From: Stieleria neptunia | Lineage (GTDB): Bacteria > Planctomycetota > Planctomycetia > Pirellulales > Pirellulaceae | DNA: 64,000 nt | Assembly (NCBI RefSeq): GCF_007754155.1 | Contig: NZ_CP037423.1 | Span: 5,052,865 to 5,116,864 of the forward strand | Direction of reading: 5' to 3' | Part shown: piece after piece, positions 9,501-18,366 of the stretch | Layout: every line of letters begins with the position of its first letter | Position numbering within the stretch: the stretch's first letter is position 1 | The notes under the pieces: model-generated | Database searches by the model: none | What the model was told of the DNA's origin: nothing | What the model saw: the letters and a program-made list of their open reading frames with translations, nothing else | Translations under genes and position numbers: made by a program

Positions 9501-10722
9501 GGATGCCCTGGCGAAGAGGACTTGCACACCGTTGCGTGACGCGAAGTATTGCCTCGGATACGCCTACTTCGACATGCCCGATTTGAAGTCGGTGCGCCGA
9601 TGGCACAGACAGATGTTTCCCGATGGCGGGCAGATCTACCCCTGGGTGCAGGACATGCGCGCGCTGCCCCCCGGCGCGGCGGGCAAACAGGAATGGATGC
9701 GGATCCTGAAACGAAACCATGCATCGGCTTCGGAGGCTGCGCGGGTTTACGCGGTCGATGACATCGCCTCGTGGGAAGACTTGGCAAAGGTCACGTCCTG
9801 GCCGATCAAACCCAACGATGTTCCCCGAGTCCGGAAGGACTCGGAGGACATGCTCACTGTTCTGGCCGAAAAGTGGTATGGCCTGCATCGCGAACTGATC
9901 AGGAAATACGATCCGAACCATCTGCTCCTGGGCGATAAACATGACGTCGGCTACGACAAGTCGGTGGATATGATTCCCGACGGAGTGCTCAGCGCCATCG
10001 GCAAATACTGTGACGTCATGATGATTCAGTACTACACGTTCTACACGGACCAACACAACTCGACGCTCCGGAAACTGCACAGTCAGACTGGCCTGCCGAT
10101 CATCAATGGCGACCATTCGTACTCCTTCAAGACATCCAAACACACCAAGATCAAGGGTCTAGAAGTGGAGAGCTTCGAGGCAGTCGCCAATGAGTACCGC
10201 CGCTATTTGAAAGGCATCATGGAGGATCACCCCTACATGCTGGGCTGGTGGTATTGCGGCTACATCGAGCAGTGGGCTCCGGCCGGGACCAAGCAGCTGG
10301 GACAGCAATGCGGTTTCTTCAGCCCCTTCGGAGAGCCGAATGCGGAACTTCTCGCGCTCGTCAAGGAAGCAAACGAAAACGCCTCGATATGGCATGGCGG
10401 CGCATCCAAGAACGAGCCACCACCACGCGTTGAGACTTCTGAACCGGACACACCCGCTGAGGCTTCTGAACCGAACACGCCCGCCGAGATGTTTGCGGCG
10501 TTAAATGTCACGGCGGAACAGCAGAAGAAACTCGACGTGCTGGAAAAAGAACGCCAAGCCGCCGAGGCCAAGTTCCAGGACCTCAACGGAGAAACGCAGC
10601 GAGATGCGAGAAACGCATTCTACGCGGAAAGAAAGAAGAAGCTGCAGAAGATCTTCACGGAAGAACAATGGGCCATTTGGTCAAGCTTTTGGAGCCGCCC
10701 CAAACCAGCAACCAACCCGTAA
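6526..10722 (+). CDS. Propeller-HEAT-cytochrome c protein fused to agarase-like domain
   Basis: A 1398-residue multidomain secreted protein (numbering from ATG 6526). After a signal peptide (QYFLLFIAACCFPGVPFSHG), residues about 39-392 form a beta-propeller of the planctomycete membrane-bound dehydrogenase type (TIGR02604-like: IGIAVASDGRVFVQEN, LLFGPDGHLYVSTRW). About 407-665 are HEAT-like helical repeats. About 689-836 are the planctomycete heme-binding domain (TIGR02603-like) with CYKCH at 707-711. About 852-1285 are an agarase-like TIM barrel homologous to the C-terminus of the GH10 fusion. About 1322-1395 are a charged helical LTxxQ-like segment (LNVTAEQ, FTEEQ). In the barrel the expected catalytic Glu positions read FDM (Asp1016) and NGDH (Asp1196). 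The propeller-HEAT-cytochrome part alone is a common planctomycete protein; the fusion to a glycosidase-like barrel is not familiar to me. TTG 6472 is an upstream alternative start. Confidence 0.85.
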   Translation: MKMKQYFLLFIAACCFPGVPFSHGQDDLSWASSEKTQFTPNVHHPNIKRVTLFAQNPDIVTPIGIAVASDGRVFVQENHTHKRNSDYRGPETDRILVFEDKDNDGIADDRSIFYEGHTFSTDLLFGPDGHLYVSTRWFIGRFRDASNKTKAEGEPEKLIICETDGDYPHNGVGGLAIDPANPEWLAFGFGENLGADYTFVGSDGVKLSGGAEGGSTYRCRTDGSKLTRQTTGHWNAFGMAYDLAGNLFSTDNDPNAIPPNRLLHIVPGADFGFEYRYGRSGLHPLVCWYGENPGTLGMIGALGEAASGLISHGPGKLLSASWTDNRVDLHSLKPRGDSFVATREQFLSGPDEFRPVHFAYSADGRYLYFTDWVKLSYPVHGHGRIWRVEFKQPITLEPSSNRPPAQELSTTEAFVKLGSDDPYARTAAMHALLAHPEALAGYDWQSEANGIARAHYAVARKRSDAAGRTDIIPALLEDDDSEVRFVGIKWIADEKLSQYESQLRGVLNRSDLSRRDLLSVIAALARMSGGSRREFSPDKVLLELALSEDKPPELRSLALANVKVNYPGLKVASLAALARSKSRSIQREAIHTLALHSDAKRAAVLARIADDNSVDADLRADAIAGLAGGGQDQAALLRKLASDSDPTIAEEADRTLVAAGLDKRKVEDKPPADRVDDWVALIESEASGEPDVAVGRRLFFHSTFAGCYKCHAIQGRGSAVGPDLTNIHKQTGVNQAWLLKHIVNPNAEMAPYYRPQQLLTVDGVVLTGLIVGKEGQKQQYVASDGTTFSVDKEDVEERRELQTSIMPNGLVDAMTVVEIRHLIAYLLNDNERRIELDAAMDTDSAKPQIVGNPGFIHLEKDNGVWWLADHTGKRFITTGMNHVGEGGVLFNEVNKGWLTGKFGEDIKGSWGGLNPRARNHGGYADMVVKDFKDYSFNTIPFHAYSTPLDLYEKRGIYYVAKIKVQSISLMQMNRAKGARFPDVFSASFRDKLDALAKRTCTPLRDAKYCLGYAYFDMPDLKSVRRWHRQMFPDGGQIYPWVQDMRALPPGAAGKQEWMRILKRNHASASEAARVYAVDDIASWEDLAKVTSWPIKPNDVPRVRKDSEDMLTVLAEKWYGLHRELIRKYDPNHLLLGDKHDVGYDKSVDMIPDGVLSAIGKYCDVMMIQYYTFYTDQHNSTLRKLHSQTGLPIINGDHSYSFKTSKHTKIKGLEVESFEAVANEYRRYLKGIMEDHPYMLGWWYCGYIEQWAPAGTKQLGQQCGFFSPFGEPNAELLALVKEANENASIWHGGASKNEPPPRVETSEPDTPAEASEPNTPAEMFAALNVTAEQQKKLDVLEKERQAAEAKFQDLNGETQRDARNAFYAERKKKLQKIFTEEQWAIWSSFWSRPKPATNP

Positions 10723-10749
10723 TAAGACTAGCAAACAAGAGTAAGAACG

Positions 10750-12858
10750 ATGAAGAACACTTTGGCGGCTTTATGGGTGATCGCAATGGCGATTGCTGTA
10801 AGTGCGTTTGGAAAGAACGCTGGAGCCGACGAATGGGTCAGCCTCTTCAATGGCAAAGACATCGAAGGCTGGGAACAGAAAGGCGGCGAAGCAACCTACA
10901 AGGTTGAGGATGGGTGTATTGTTGGGACCACCAAACCACGCACGCCTAACTCCTTTCTTTGCCCACCAAACAGCTACGGCGACTTCGAGCTAACATTTGA
11001 CGTCAAGTGTGACCCCGACCTCAACTCGGGCGTACAGATTCGTTCGACTTCCTACGCCGCTCACATCCCCGCAGGCCTTTCGGAACAAGAGACTGCGAAG
11101 GCAAAAAGGAGAGTTGATACGAATTCTCTTTTTGGGCCGCAGGTAGAAATTGCGGCAACTGGCAGGGCCGCTGGTGTCTGGTTTGAAGGTGTCGGTGGCT
11201 GGCTGTTGGATCCGAATCCTGAAGTTGCGAACGAAGTCTATAAGAAAGACGGATGGAACAGTTTTCGTGTTCTCGCGAAGGGTAAGTCGATCCAGGTGTG
11301 GATCAACGGCACAAAGGTTTGCGACGGCAGGGACAATCGCACACTTCTTGCGAAGGGCCGTCTCGGTTTTCAGGTCCATGGTGTTGGTGAGAAGACTGAA
11401 CCACTTTCGGTTCGTTGGAAGAATATCAAGATTCGTGAAGTTCAAACGCAACCCAATGTTCTGTTCATACTGACGGATGACCAGCGGTACGATGCCTTAA
11501 GTTGCATGGGGCATCCACATCTGAAAACGCCCCATATCGACAGGCTGGCCAATGAAGGCCTACTCTTTCAAAATCACTTTTGCACGACCAGCCTCTGCTC
11601 TCCGAGTAGGGCATCGATCCTGAGCGGACTCTACGCTCACACGCACGGCGTCTCCAACAACTTTACCGAATATCCGGAGAGCATGATCAGCTTTCCCATG
11701 CGACTGCAGGAGTCGGGTTACGAAACGGCGTACGTCGGCAAGTGGCACATGGGCGAAAAGAACGACATGCCCCGCCCCGGCTTTGATCATTTCGTTACCC
11801 ATAAAGGCCAGGGGAAGTACTTTGACACTGAGTTCAATTTCAACGGGAAAGATCGGCGTGTTGTTGAGGGATATTACACAACCGTCGTAACCGACATGGC
11901 GATGGACTGGATCGAGGATCGCGATTCCGACAAACCCTGGGCAATCATGGTGGGACACAAGGCTCCGCACAGTTTTTACTTCCCGGAGGAGAAATACCAA
12001 CACGCGTTTGATTCCGCGGATATCCAGTATCCCAAGAGTGCGTTTAACCTGGGCGACAAGCCAGCCTGGTTCAAGAAGCGGCTGGATACCTGGCACGGGA
12101 TCTATGGGCCGTTATTTGACTGGCGAAAAAAGTTCCCGGACAAAAGCCCAGAGGCTGTCAAAGACTTTGCCCAAATGGTTCGCGCCTATTGGGGGACGCT
12201 TCTTTCGGTCGACGACAGCGTTGGCCGTCTCTACAAGTTCTTGGAAGATCGCGGCGAGCTGGACAACACGCTGGTGATTTTCACGTCGGACAACGGTTTA
12301 CTTGAAGGCGAGCATGGCATGGTCGATAAACGGACCGGGCACGAACCATCGATTCGCATTCCACTTGTCGCTCGCTATCCAGGCTTGACCAAGCAAGGCA
12401 AAGTCATTCCACAGATTACAGCGACCATTGATTTCGCTCCGACGATCCTCGATATCTGTGGCGCGGAGCCGCTTGAGAAAGTTCACGGCCACAGTTGGAA
12501 GCGGCTTGCTCAAGGTGATGACTCGGATTGGCGAACGAGTTTCTACTACGAGTACAACTACGAGCACCAGTTTCCATACACGCCGAACGTGCGTGCCCTG
12601 AGAACCGATCGTTGGAAATACATTCGGTATCCACACGGAGATGGTTCACCCGATCGGCATATGGCCGAGCTTTACGATTTGAAGGTCGATCCGGGTGAAA
12701 ACAAGAACTTGATCAACGACGAAGCCCATGCGGATGTTGTCAAAGAACTTCGGGCTGAACTCGATCGATTAATCGCCGTGCACGGGGATGGCAAGCCGGA
12801 TGAAATGCCCGTGGATCAGGGGATTCAATCTGGCTTGCCGGAAGAATCAATTCGTTAG
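10750..12858 (+). CDS. DUF1080 (3-keto-glycoside hydrolase family) fused to S1 sulfatase
   Basis: A 702-residue two-enzyme fusion. After a signal peptide ending near NAGADEWV, residues about 27-228 are a DUF1080 domain (PF06439): opening [15 protein letters not shown], then [18 protein letters not shown], and closing [11 protein letters not shown]. Residues about 233-690 are a complete S1 sulfatase: [16 protein letters not shown], formylglycine signature [11 protein letters not shown] from Cys283, [10 protein letters not shown], and [14 protein letters not shown]1080 members act on 3-keto-glycosides. The fusion therefore suggests one secreted protein that both desulfates and cleaves an oxidised sugar, but that is inference. 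It starts 27 bases after the propeller fusion, with AAGAACG shortly upstream of the ATG. The sulfatase part closely resembles the enzyme at 4817. Confidence 0.9.
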   Translation: MKNTLAALWVIAMAIAVSAFGKNAGADEWVSLFNGKDIEGWEQKGGEATYKVEDGCIVGTTKPRTPNSFLCPPNSYGDFELTFDVKCDPDLNSGVQIRSTSYAAHIPAGLSEQETAKAKRRVDTNSLFGPQVEIAATGRAAGVWFEGVGGWLLDPNPEVANEVYKKDGWNSFRVLAKGKSIQVWINGTKVCDGRDNRTLLAKGRLGFQVHGVGEKTEPLSVRWKNIKIREVQTQPNVLFILTDDQRYDALSCMGHPHLKTPHIDRLANEGLLFQNHFCTTSLCSPSRASILSGLYAHTHGVSNNFTEYPESMISFPMRLQESGYETAYVGKWHMGEKNDMPRPGFDHFVTHKGQGKYFDTEFNFNGKDRRVVEGYYTTVVTDMAMDWIEDRDSDKPWAIMVGHKAPHSFYFPEEKYQHAFDSADIQYPKSAFNLGDKPAWFKKRLDTWHGIYGPLFDWRKKFPDKSPEAVKDFAQMVRAYWGTLLSVDDSVGRLYKFLEDRGELDNTLVIFTSDNGLLEGEHGMVDKRTGHEPSIRIPLVARYPGLTKQGKVIPQITATIDFAPTILDICGAEPLEKVHGHSWKRLAQGDDSDWRTSFYYEYNYEHQFPYTPNVRALRTDRWKYIRYPHGDGSPDRHMAELYDLKVDPGENKNLINDEAHADVVKELRAELDRLIAVHGDGKPDEMPVDQGIQSGLPEESIR

Positions 12859-12976
12859 CATTGGATGAGGCGGGCCGCGCCAAGCGAAATGTCCTCAGAA
12901 GCGTGTTTGCGGACGGAGCTCAGCACAATCCCATAAAGCCAATCAAGATTACCCAACGGATCAAGGATTCCTATTC

Positions 12977-13903
12977 ATGAATACCCGACGACAATTCATT
13001 CAGTGCGGTATCGCAGCCGCAGCTGGCGTCTCGATCTCATCGGCGCACGCCCAAGCCAGCGGCGAATGGAAATCACTCTTCGATGGAAAGACCCTCAAGG
13101 GCTGGAAGAAAGTCCCTCGCATCTACGTCCACAACGCCATTGGCGATGCGAAGACGCCCGAAGCTGTCGAGGCGGCCATAAAGAAGACGTTGGATTGGCA
13201 CCGCTCGCAGAACAGCGAGCTCCACCGCCATCTTGGAGACTGGAAAGTGGTCGATGGCGCGATCGTTGGCGGACAGGATCCTCCCGGAAGCCGTATGGGT
13301 GCATACCTCATGACCGAGGAAACTTACGGCGATTTCGAACTTGAATACGAAATGCGTCCCGACTGGCAGACCGACACTGGCGTGCTGGTCCGTCAACACA
13401 AAGCAGGAACGATTGGGATTCAGGTGCTCTGTGATCACCGGCCTTCCGGCGGTATCGGCGGATTCTTCACCAACGGTCTCGGCAGTTACCTTGCGGCTCC
13501 CGTCGTTGTCGACGGCGACATCGGAGAAAACTTCAAGGTGGAGAATCTCCGCGAGGGCGAAATCCAATCCAAATTCCCTCGCGCCAAAGTTTCGGGTGCG
13601 GCCACCTATGAGCAGTTTCGCAAAGTATGGAACGTGAACGGCTGGAACCGCTTCCGCGTTCGCTGCGTCGGCGCCAATCCTGTCCTCACCGCCTGGGTGA
13701 ACGATCTCGAAATGGGCACCCTCGATACCGCCGACACCGGTGTTCCGGGATACGATCCGGCCATCATCGGGCAACGCGTGGGCAGCCGCGGCCACATCGG
13801 TCTCGAGGTTCACAGCAACAGCCCGAAGAAGGGCTGGAACCAGTGGGCCAAGGGAGCCGTGAGCCGGTGGCGAAACATTCGCGTCAAGGAGATCGGAGCG
13901 TAA
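12977..13903 (+). CDS. Secreted DUF1080 protein (3-keto-disaccharide hydrolase family)
   Basis: A 308-residue single-domain DUF1080 protein. The N-terminus NTRRQFIQCGIAAAAGVS has an Arg pair before a hydrophobic stretch and looks like a Tat signal. The mature protein opens with WKSLFDGKTLKGWKK, the usual DUF1080 start, followed by HLGDWKVVDGAIVGG, YGDFELEYEMRPDW, TDTGVLVRQ and the closing strand RWRNIRVKEI. An insertion of about 45 residues between the first strand and the GDWKV strand (VHNAIGDAKTPEAVEAAI and after) is longer than in the fused copy at 10750. It ends 3 bases before the PSCyt1 gene, so the two are probably co-transcribed. The family is known to act on 3-keto-glucosides; the substrate here is not known. 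Confidence 0.88.
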   Translation: MNTRRQFIQCGIAAAAGVSISSAHAQASGEWKSLFDGKTLKGWKKVPRIYVHNAIGDAKTPEAVEAAIKKTLDWHRSQNSELHRHLGDWKVVDGAIVGGQDPPGSRMGAYLMTEETYGDFELEYEMRPDWQTDTGVLVRQHKAGTIGIQVLCDHRPSGGIGGFFTNGLGSYLAAPVVVDGDIGENFKVENLREGEIQSKFPRAKVSGAATYEQFRKVWNVNGWNRFRVRCVGANPVLTAWVNDLEMGTLDTADTGVPGYDPAIIGQRVGSRGHIGLEVHSNSPKKGWNQWAKGAVSRWRNIRVKEIGA

Positions 13904-13906
13904 CCC

Positions 13907-16735
13907 ATGTGTGCAAGATCGCAGGGCCGCAAGAGGCAAGGGGAACGACCGCGCGTAACTTCAAGACTTGCGGGAGGGTCACTTGTAATGTGCGCAGCGC
14001 TACTCGTGACGAGCAGCGCATTTGCGCAGACGTCGGCCGAATACGATTTCAACCGGGACATTCGCCCCATCCTCTCGGGCAAGTGTTTTCACTGTCACGG
14101 ACCCGACCCTGCCGCGCGAGAAGCGGACTTGCGGCTCGACGACCGCGATGAGGCGATCGACTACGGCGCCATCGTGCCGGGCGAACCGGACGAAGGCGAA
14201 TTGATCTTCCGCGTTACGACAGACGACCCGGACTTGCGAATGCCTCCCAAGGGCGATCCGCTGTCTGTAGAGCAGATCGCCAAGCTGAAAGCTTGGATCA
14301 AAGACGGTGCTCCGTACGAGGCACACTGGTCGTACCAACTGCCGAAGCGCCCGTCACAGCCTGTCGTGCAGGACGGATCATGGCCCGCTGGTGAATTGGA
14401 TTACTTTGTCCTGGATCGAATCGAGCGAGCAGGTCTCAAGCCAGCGCCAAAAGCGAAGCCGGCGGTTTTGCTCAGGCGGCTCTATCTCGATCTGATCGGC
14501 TTGCCTCCTTCGGTCGAAGATGTCAAAGCATTCGAAGCGGACCCGTCGCCAGAAAACTATGAGGCCCAGGTCGACCGTCTACTGAAATCAAAACACTTTG
14601 GTGAAAAGTGGGCCGCTGGCTGGCTCGACCTCGCCCGCTACGCCGACTCAAACGGTTACCAGCATGACGACCTTCGGACCATGTGGCCGTATCGCGATTG
14701 GGTCATCGAGGCATTGAACGAAGATATGCCGTTCGACCAGTTCACGATCGAGCAACTCGCCGGCGATCTTCTTCCCAATCCGACGCGAAGTCAGTTAATC
14801 GCTACCGGCTTCAATCGCAACGTTCCGACCAACTTTGGGGGCGGATCGAAAGTGGATGAGGTGAGGGCGAACGTGTTGCACGACCGCGTGTCGACGACAG
14901 GCGCGGTTTGGCTGGGGTTAACACTGGAATGCGCCCAGTGCCACGATCACAAATTCGACGAGATCTCGCAGAAAGAGTACTACCAGTTTTACGCCTATTT
15001 CAACAAAGCCATCCCCGAGTTCGCCCAAACGGGCGACGGCATGTTTCGGAAGCACTTTATTGGTAACGAAGTGATGGTCTTTTCGTCGGAAGCGGACCGG
15101 CGAAAAGGTGCGGAACTCCAGCGCGAGATCGAGCTAGAAGAAAAACGAATCGCTGCCCTTGGGGAATCGACTGGCGCGATGAGCGAGAACGCCGGTGAGG
15201 AGGTGACGCTCCTGGATTTCGAAGGGCCTGAACCTTTCAAGAGTCATAAGGCTACTCGAGCGGTGACAACTTCGCTGGTCGAAGAGAATCCGGGCGGAGA
15301 GGGTAAGTATGCGGCTCGGGTCGAAGCGGATGCGGTCACCGAGACGAAGGGCTTTTTCGGAACAGGCTATTCCATTCCGACCACGGACTTAGCGGATTCA
15401 TCGGAGCTCAGGTTCTGGATCAAGACCGATATTGCAAGCCGGTTCAACCTGCAGGTTCACAATGGACGTCGAGAAGCGAGCGTGTACGAGTTTTCGACGA
15501 TGGACCTCGTTCCGGGACAATGGACGCAGATCGTTGCGCCTTTGGCCGATTTCGTAAAGCCACGTTGGTCGATCAGTGCCGTTGACTGGAGACGTATCCA
15601 GCAAATCCAGATCACGGCGCACGGTTCAGGACCCTACGACGGGAAATACATCATTCTGGACAACGTTGTTGGCGTGGCATCTTCCGAGCGAGCCAGTCGT
15701 ATGAAACGCATCGCGCAGTTGCGTGTGGAGCTTGCCGCGCTGCAGATTCCCACCATGGCGATGCAGGACAATGAGTCTCCGTCGCAGACGCATATCATGG
15801 TGCGTGGAGACTATGCATCACCCGGGGATCCGGTTGAGGTGGGAGTACTGGGGAGCATGCATCCTTTGGATCCCGATTTGCCGCCCAATCGTCTCGGGTT
15901 GGCCAAGTGGTTGGTTAATGATGCGAATCCTTTGACGCCTCGCGTGGTCGTCAACCGAATTTGGAGTGAAGTATTCGGACTTGGCATCGTCAGTACTCCC
16001 GAAGATTTCGGCATGCAGGGTGAGGCTCCTAGTCACCCTCGACTGCTCGACTGGCTAGCGGTTCAATTCGTCGAGCAGGGTTGGTCGATGAAGCGTCTTC
16101 TAAAAGTCATCGTGCTATCGTCTACCTATCAGCAGAGTTCGTCGGCTTCTGACGAGAAGATCAAACGAGATCCTCAGAACGAGTTGTACTCTCACGGCCC
16201 GCGTTTTCGATTGTCCGCAGAGCTTATTCGCGACAACTTGCTCGCTGTGTCAGGGCTCTTGTCTGACAAAATCGGCGGCCCCGTCGTGTATCCAGTGCAA
16301 CCCGCGGGGGTCTGGAAGGAGATCCCGGGTGCCGATGTAAACCGTTACCCGACTTCCCAGGGCGACGATCGATATCGACGTGGAATCTATACCGTCTGGC
16401 GGCGCGGCAATCCCTACCCAAGCATGGTCAATTTCGACGCGCCCGAGCGGACTGTCTGTACGACAAAGCGAGATCGCTCGAACTCGCCACTTCAGGCTCT
16501 GACACTCTTAAATGATCCGGTCTACGTTGAAATGGCGACCGAATTGGCGAAGGCCATCAAGGGCTGGCCAGGAAGCGATCGCGAGAAGATCACGCGAGCG
16601 TTTCGCACCGTTGTATCACGAAAACCCAATGAGCGCGAGCTTGAGATCCTGATGAATCTTTTGAAAGAGCGTGGTTCGTGGTTCGTAGTAGCCCAAACAC
16701 TCTTAAATCTGGACGAGGCGATTACCAAGTCATGA
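13907..16735 (+). CDS. PSCyt1/DUF1549/DUF1553 cytochrome protein with inserted CBM-like domain
   Basis: A 942-residue planctomycete-type protein. A long N-terminus with signal peptide (VMCAALLVTSSAFAQ) leads to the PSCyt1 heme motif CFHCH at Cys60-His64. DUF1549 follows (LDLIGLPPSVEDVKAF, WLDLARYADSNGYQ), with a second CxxCH at 342-346 (CAQCHDHKFDE). DUF1553 forms the C-terminal part (PNRLGLAKWLV, RLLDWLAVQFVEQGWSMK). Between them, about residues 432-588, is an extra beta-sandwich domain (LLDFEGPEPFK, LRFWIKTD, YIILDNVVGVA) that resembles a family-11/30-type carbohydrate-binding module; the paralogue at 21316 lacks it. The stop overlaps the DUF1501 start by ATGA. Function is unknown; these genes nearly always travel with DUF1501 and often with sulfatases. 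Confidence 0.92.
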   Translation: MCARSQGRKRQGERPRVTSRLAGGSLVMCAALLVTSSAFAQTSAEYDFNRDIRPILSGKCFHCHGPDPAAREADLRLDDRDEAIDYGAIVPGEPDEGELIFRVTTDDPDLRMPPKGDPLSVEQIAKLKAWIKDGAPYEAHWSYQLPKRPSQPVVQDGSWPAGELDYFVLDRIERAGLKPAPKAKPAVLLRRLYLDLIGLPPSVEDVKAFEADPSPENYEAQVDRLLKSKHFGEKWAAGWLDLARYADSNGYQHDDLRTMWPYRDWVIEALNEDMPFDQFTIEQLAGDLLPNPTRSQLIATGFNRNVPTNFGGGSKVDEVRANVLHDRVSTTGAVWLGLTLECAQCHDHKFDEISQKEYYQFYAYFNKAIPEFAQTGDGMFRKHFIGNEVMVFSSEADRRKGAELQREIELEEKRIAALGESTGAMSENAGEEVTLLDFEGPEPFKSHKATRAVTTSLVEENPGGEGKYAARVEADAVTETKGFFGTGYSIPTTDLADSSELRFWIKTDIASRFNLQVHNGRREASVYEFSTMDLVPGQWTQIVAPLADFVKPRWSISAVDWRRIQQIQITAHGSGPYDGKYIILDNVVGVASSERASRMKRIAQLRVELAALQIPTMAMQDNESPSQTHIMVRGDYASPGDPVEVGVLGSMHPLDPDLPPNRLGLAKWLVNDANPLTPRVVVNRIWSEVFGLGIVSTPEDFGMQGEAPSHPRLLDWLAVQFVEQGWSMKRLLKVIVLSSTYQQSSSASDEKIKRDPQNELYSHGPRFRLSAELIRDNLLAVSGLLSDKIGGPVVYPVQPAGVWKEIPGADVNRYPTSQGDDRYRRGIYTVWRRGNPYPSMVNFDAPERTVCTTKRDRSNSPLQALTLLNDPVYVEMATELAKAIKGWPGSDREKITRAFRTVVSRKPNERELEILMNLLKERGSWFVVAQTLLNLDEAITKS

Positions 16736-18174
16736 AGAATTTGAATCAACGAATCAACTTGGTGAATCGTCGCGACTTGTTACGACAAGGGACGCTCGGC
16801 ATAGGATCCCTTGCCCTTTCGCAACTGCTCTCTCGAGATTTTCAGGCGAGCGCCGCTGGACCATCGAGACCCAAGTTGCATCACGCGCCGCGGGCCAAAA
16901 ATGTGATCTTCCTGCATATGGTGGGCGGTCCGTCTCAAATGGATACATTCGACCCTAAGCCGGCGCTGGACAAATGGGACGGCCAATCGCTTCCCGGGGA
17001 GCTAACCGAGGGCCAGAAGTTTGCCTTCATTACACCGGAAGCCCGAGTCATCAAATCGCCTTACGAATTTAAGCCGAGAGGTCAGTCGGGAGTCATCATG
17101 TCGGAGTTGTTTCCGCATCTGGCGACCGTTGCCGATGAACTCACGGTGATTCGAAGCATGAAGACGAATGAGATCAATCATGCTTCCGGTGAGCTCTTTA
17201 TGCACACCGGGCATGGGCGCATGGGGCGCCCGACGTTTGGGGCTTGGACGTCGTATGGACTAGGCACCGAAAATGAAAATCTGCCTGCCTATGTCGTGTT
17301 GAAGGATGGTCTACCGGTAGCCGGGGCGCCCATCTGGGGTAGCGGCTTTTTACCCTCAAATCATCAAGGTGTTGAGTTTCGTGGAGGCAAAACGCCCATC
17401 CACTTTCTCAGTAATCCGGAAGGAACCACGTCCGAGGAACGCCGCGCCGTAGTCGATGCGGTAAAAGAGCTCAACGGTCAGGCGTACCAGCATTATCGAG
17501 ACCCGGAGATCGAGACGCGTATTTCCCAGTACGAGTTGGCGTATCGCATGCAGACCTCCGTGCCGGAGCTTGTGGATCTCAATTCCGAACCGGAGCACAT
17601 CTTGAGACAATATGGTCTCCGCACTGCTCGAGGAGCCAATCCCGGTTCGAGTTTCGCTCGCAATTGTTTGCAGGCGCGCCGATTGGTTGAGGAAGGGGTC
17701 CGCTTCGTGCAGGTATTCGCAAAGGGTTGGGATCATCATGCTGACATCTATTCAGCATTGCCCCGCTCCGTCCGTAATGTCGACAAGGCCTGCGCGGCCT
17801 TGATTCAGGATTTGAAGCAACGCGGCATGCTGGACGACACCTTGGTCATTTGGGGCGGAGAGTTTGGACGTACTCCGATGGTTCAGGAGCACAATGCCGG
17901 TACCGGCGAGCTCACCGCCCCCGGCCGCGACCACCATAAAGAGTGCTTCAGCATCTGGATGGCTGGAGGCGGGGTGAAAGGAGGGTTTACCTACGGTACG
18001 ACCGACGAGTTTGGATTCGGCATCGTTGAAAACCAAGTGCACGTCCACGACTTTCACGCGACGTGCATGCACCTGCTTGGGATCGACCACGAGCAACTGA
18101 CTTTCCGCCATCAAGGACGCGACTACCGACTGACCGACGTCCACGGACACGTTGTGCACGATATCCTCGCATAG
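16732..18174 (+). CDS. DUF1501 protein, Tat-exported, partner of PSCyt1 gene
   Basis: A 480-residue DUF1501 protein (PF07394, alkaline phosphatase/sulfatase superfamily). The start at ATG 16732 is chosen because it overlaps the previous stop as ATGA; an upstream in-frame start at 16678 would overlap the previous gene by 58 bases. The N-terminus NRRDLLRQGTLGIGSLALSQ is a Tat-like signal. Typical family blocks are IFLHMVGGPSQMDTFDPKP, LVIWGGEFGRTPM, GRDHHKECFSIWMAGGGVKGG and the C-terminal GRDYRLTDVHGHVVHDILA. The protein is complete and closely parallels the minus-strand copy at 19863. It is the last gene of the left cluster. The enzymatic role is not established. Confidence 0.94.
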   Translation: MKNLNQRINLVNRRDLLRQGTLGIGSLALSQLLSRDFQASAAGPSRPKLHHAPRAKNVIFLHMVGGPSQMDTFDPKPALDKWDGQSLPGELTEGQKFAFITPEARVIKSPYEFKPRGQSGVIMSELFPHLATVADELTVIRSMKTNEINHASGELFMHTGHGRMGRPTFGAWTSYGLGTENENLPAYVVLKDGLPVAGAPIWGSGFLPSNHQGVEFRGGKTPIHFLSNPEGTTSEERRAVVDAVKELNGQAYQHYRDPEIETRISQYELAYRMQTSVPELVDLNSEPEHILRQYGLRTARGANPGSSFARNCLQARRLVEEGVRFVQVFAKGWDHHADIYSALPRSVRNVDKACAALIQDLKQRGMLDDTLVIWGGEFGRTPMVQEHNAGTGELTAPGRDHHKECFSIWMAGGGVKGGFTYGTTDEFGFGIVENQVHVHDFHATCMHLLGIDHEQLTFRHQGRDYRLTDVHGHVVHDILA

Positions 18175-18366
18175 CTGGATCTTGTTCCGAGCTAATGCGC
18201 ATCGGTGAAGGCGACCGCCCGCAATTCACGCTTCTTCTTCGAGCTGGCGGTTGGACCAACCGCTAGCACGAAAAAAATCGCGGAAATGCAGTAGGTGCTG
18301 GAGACCGAAGCGAGTTGAGGGAGCGGCAGATATTGACCATTGCCGCGCCTCCTGCGTCATTGATCC

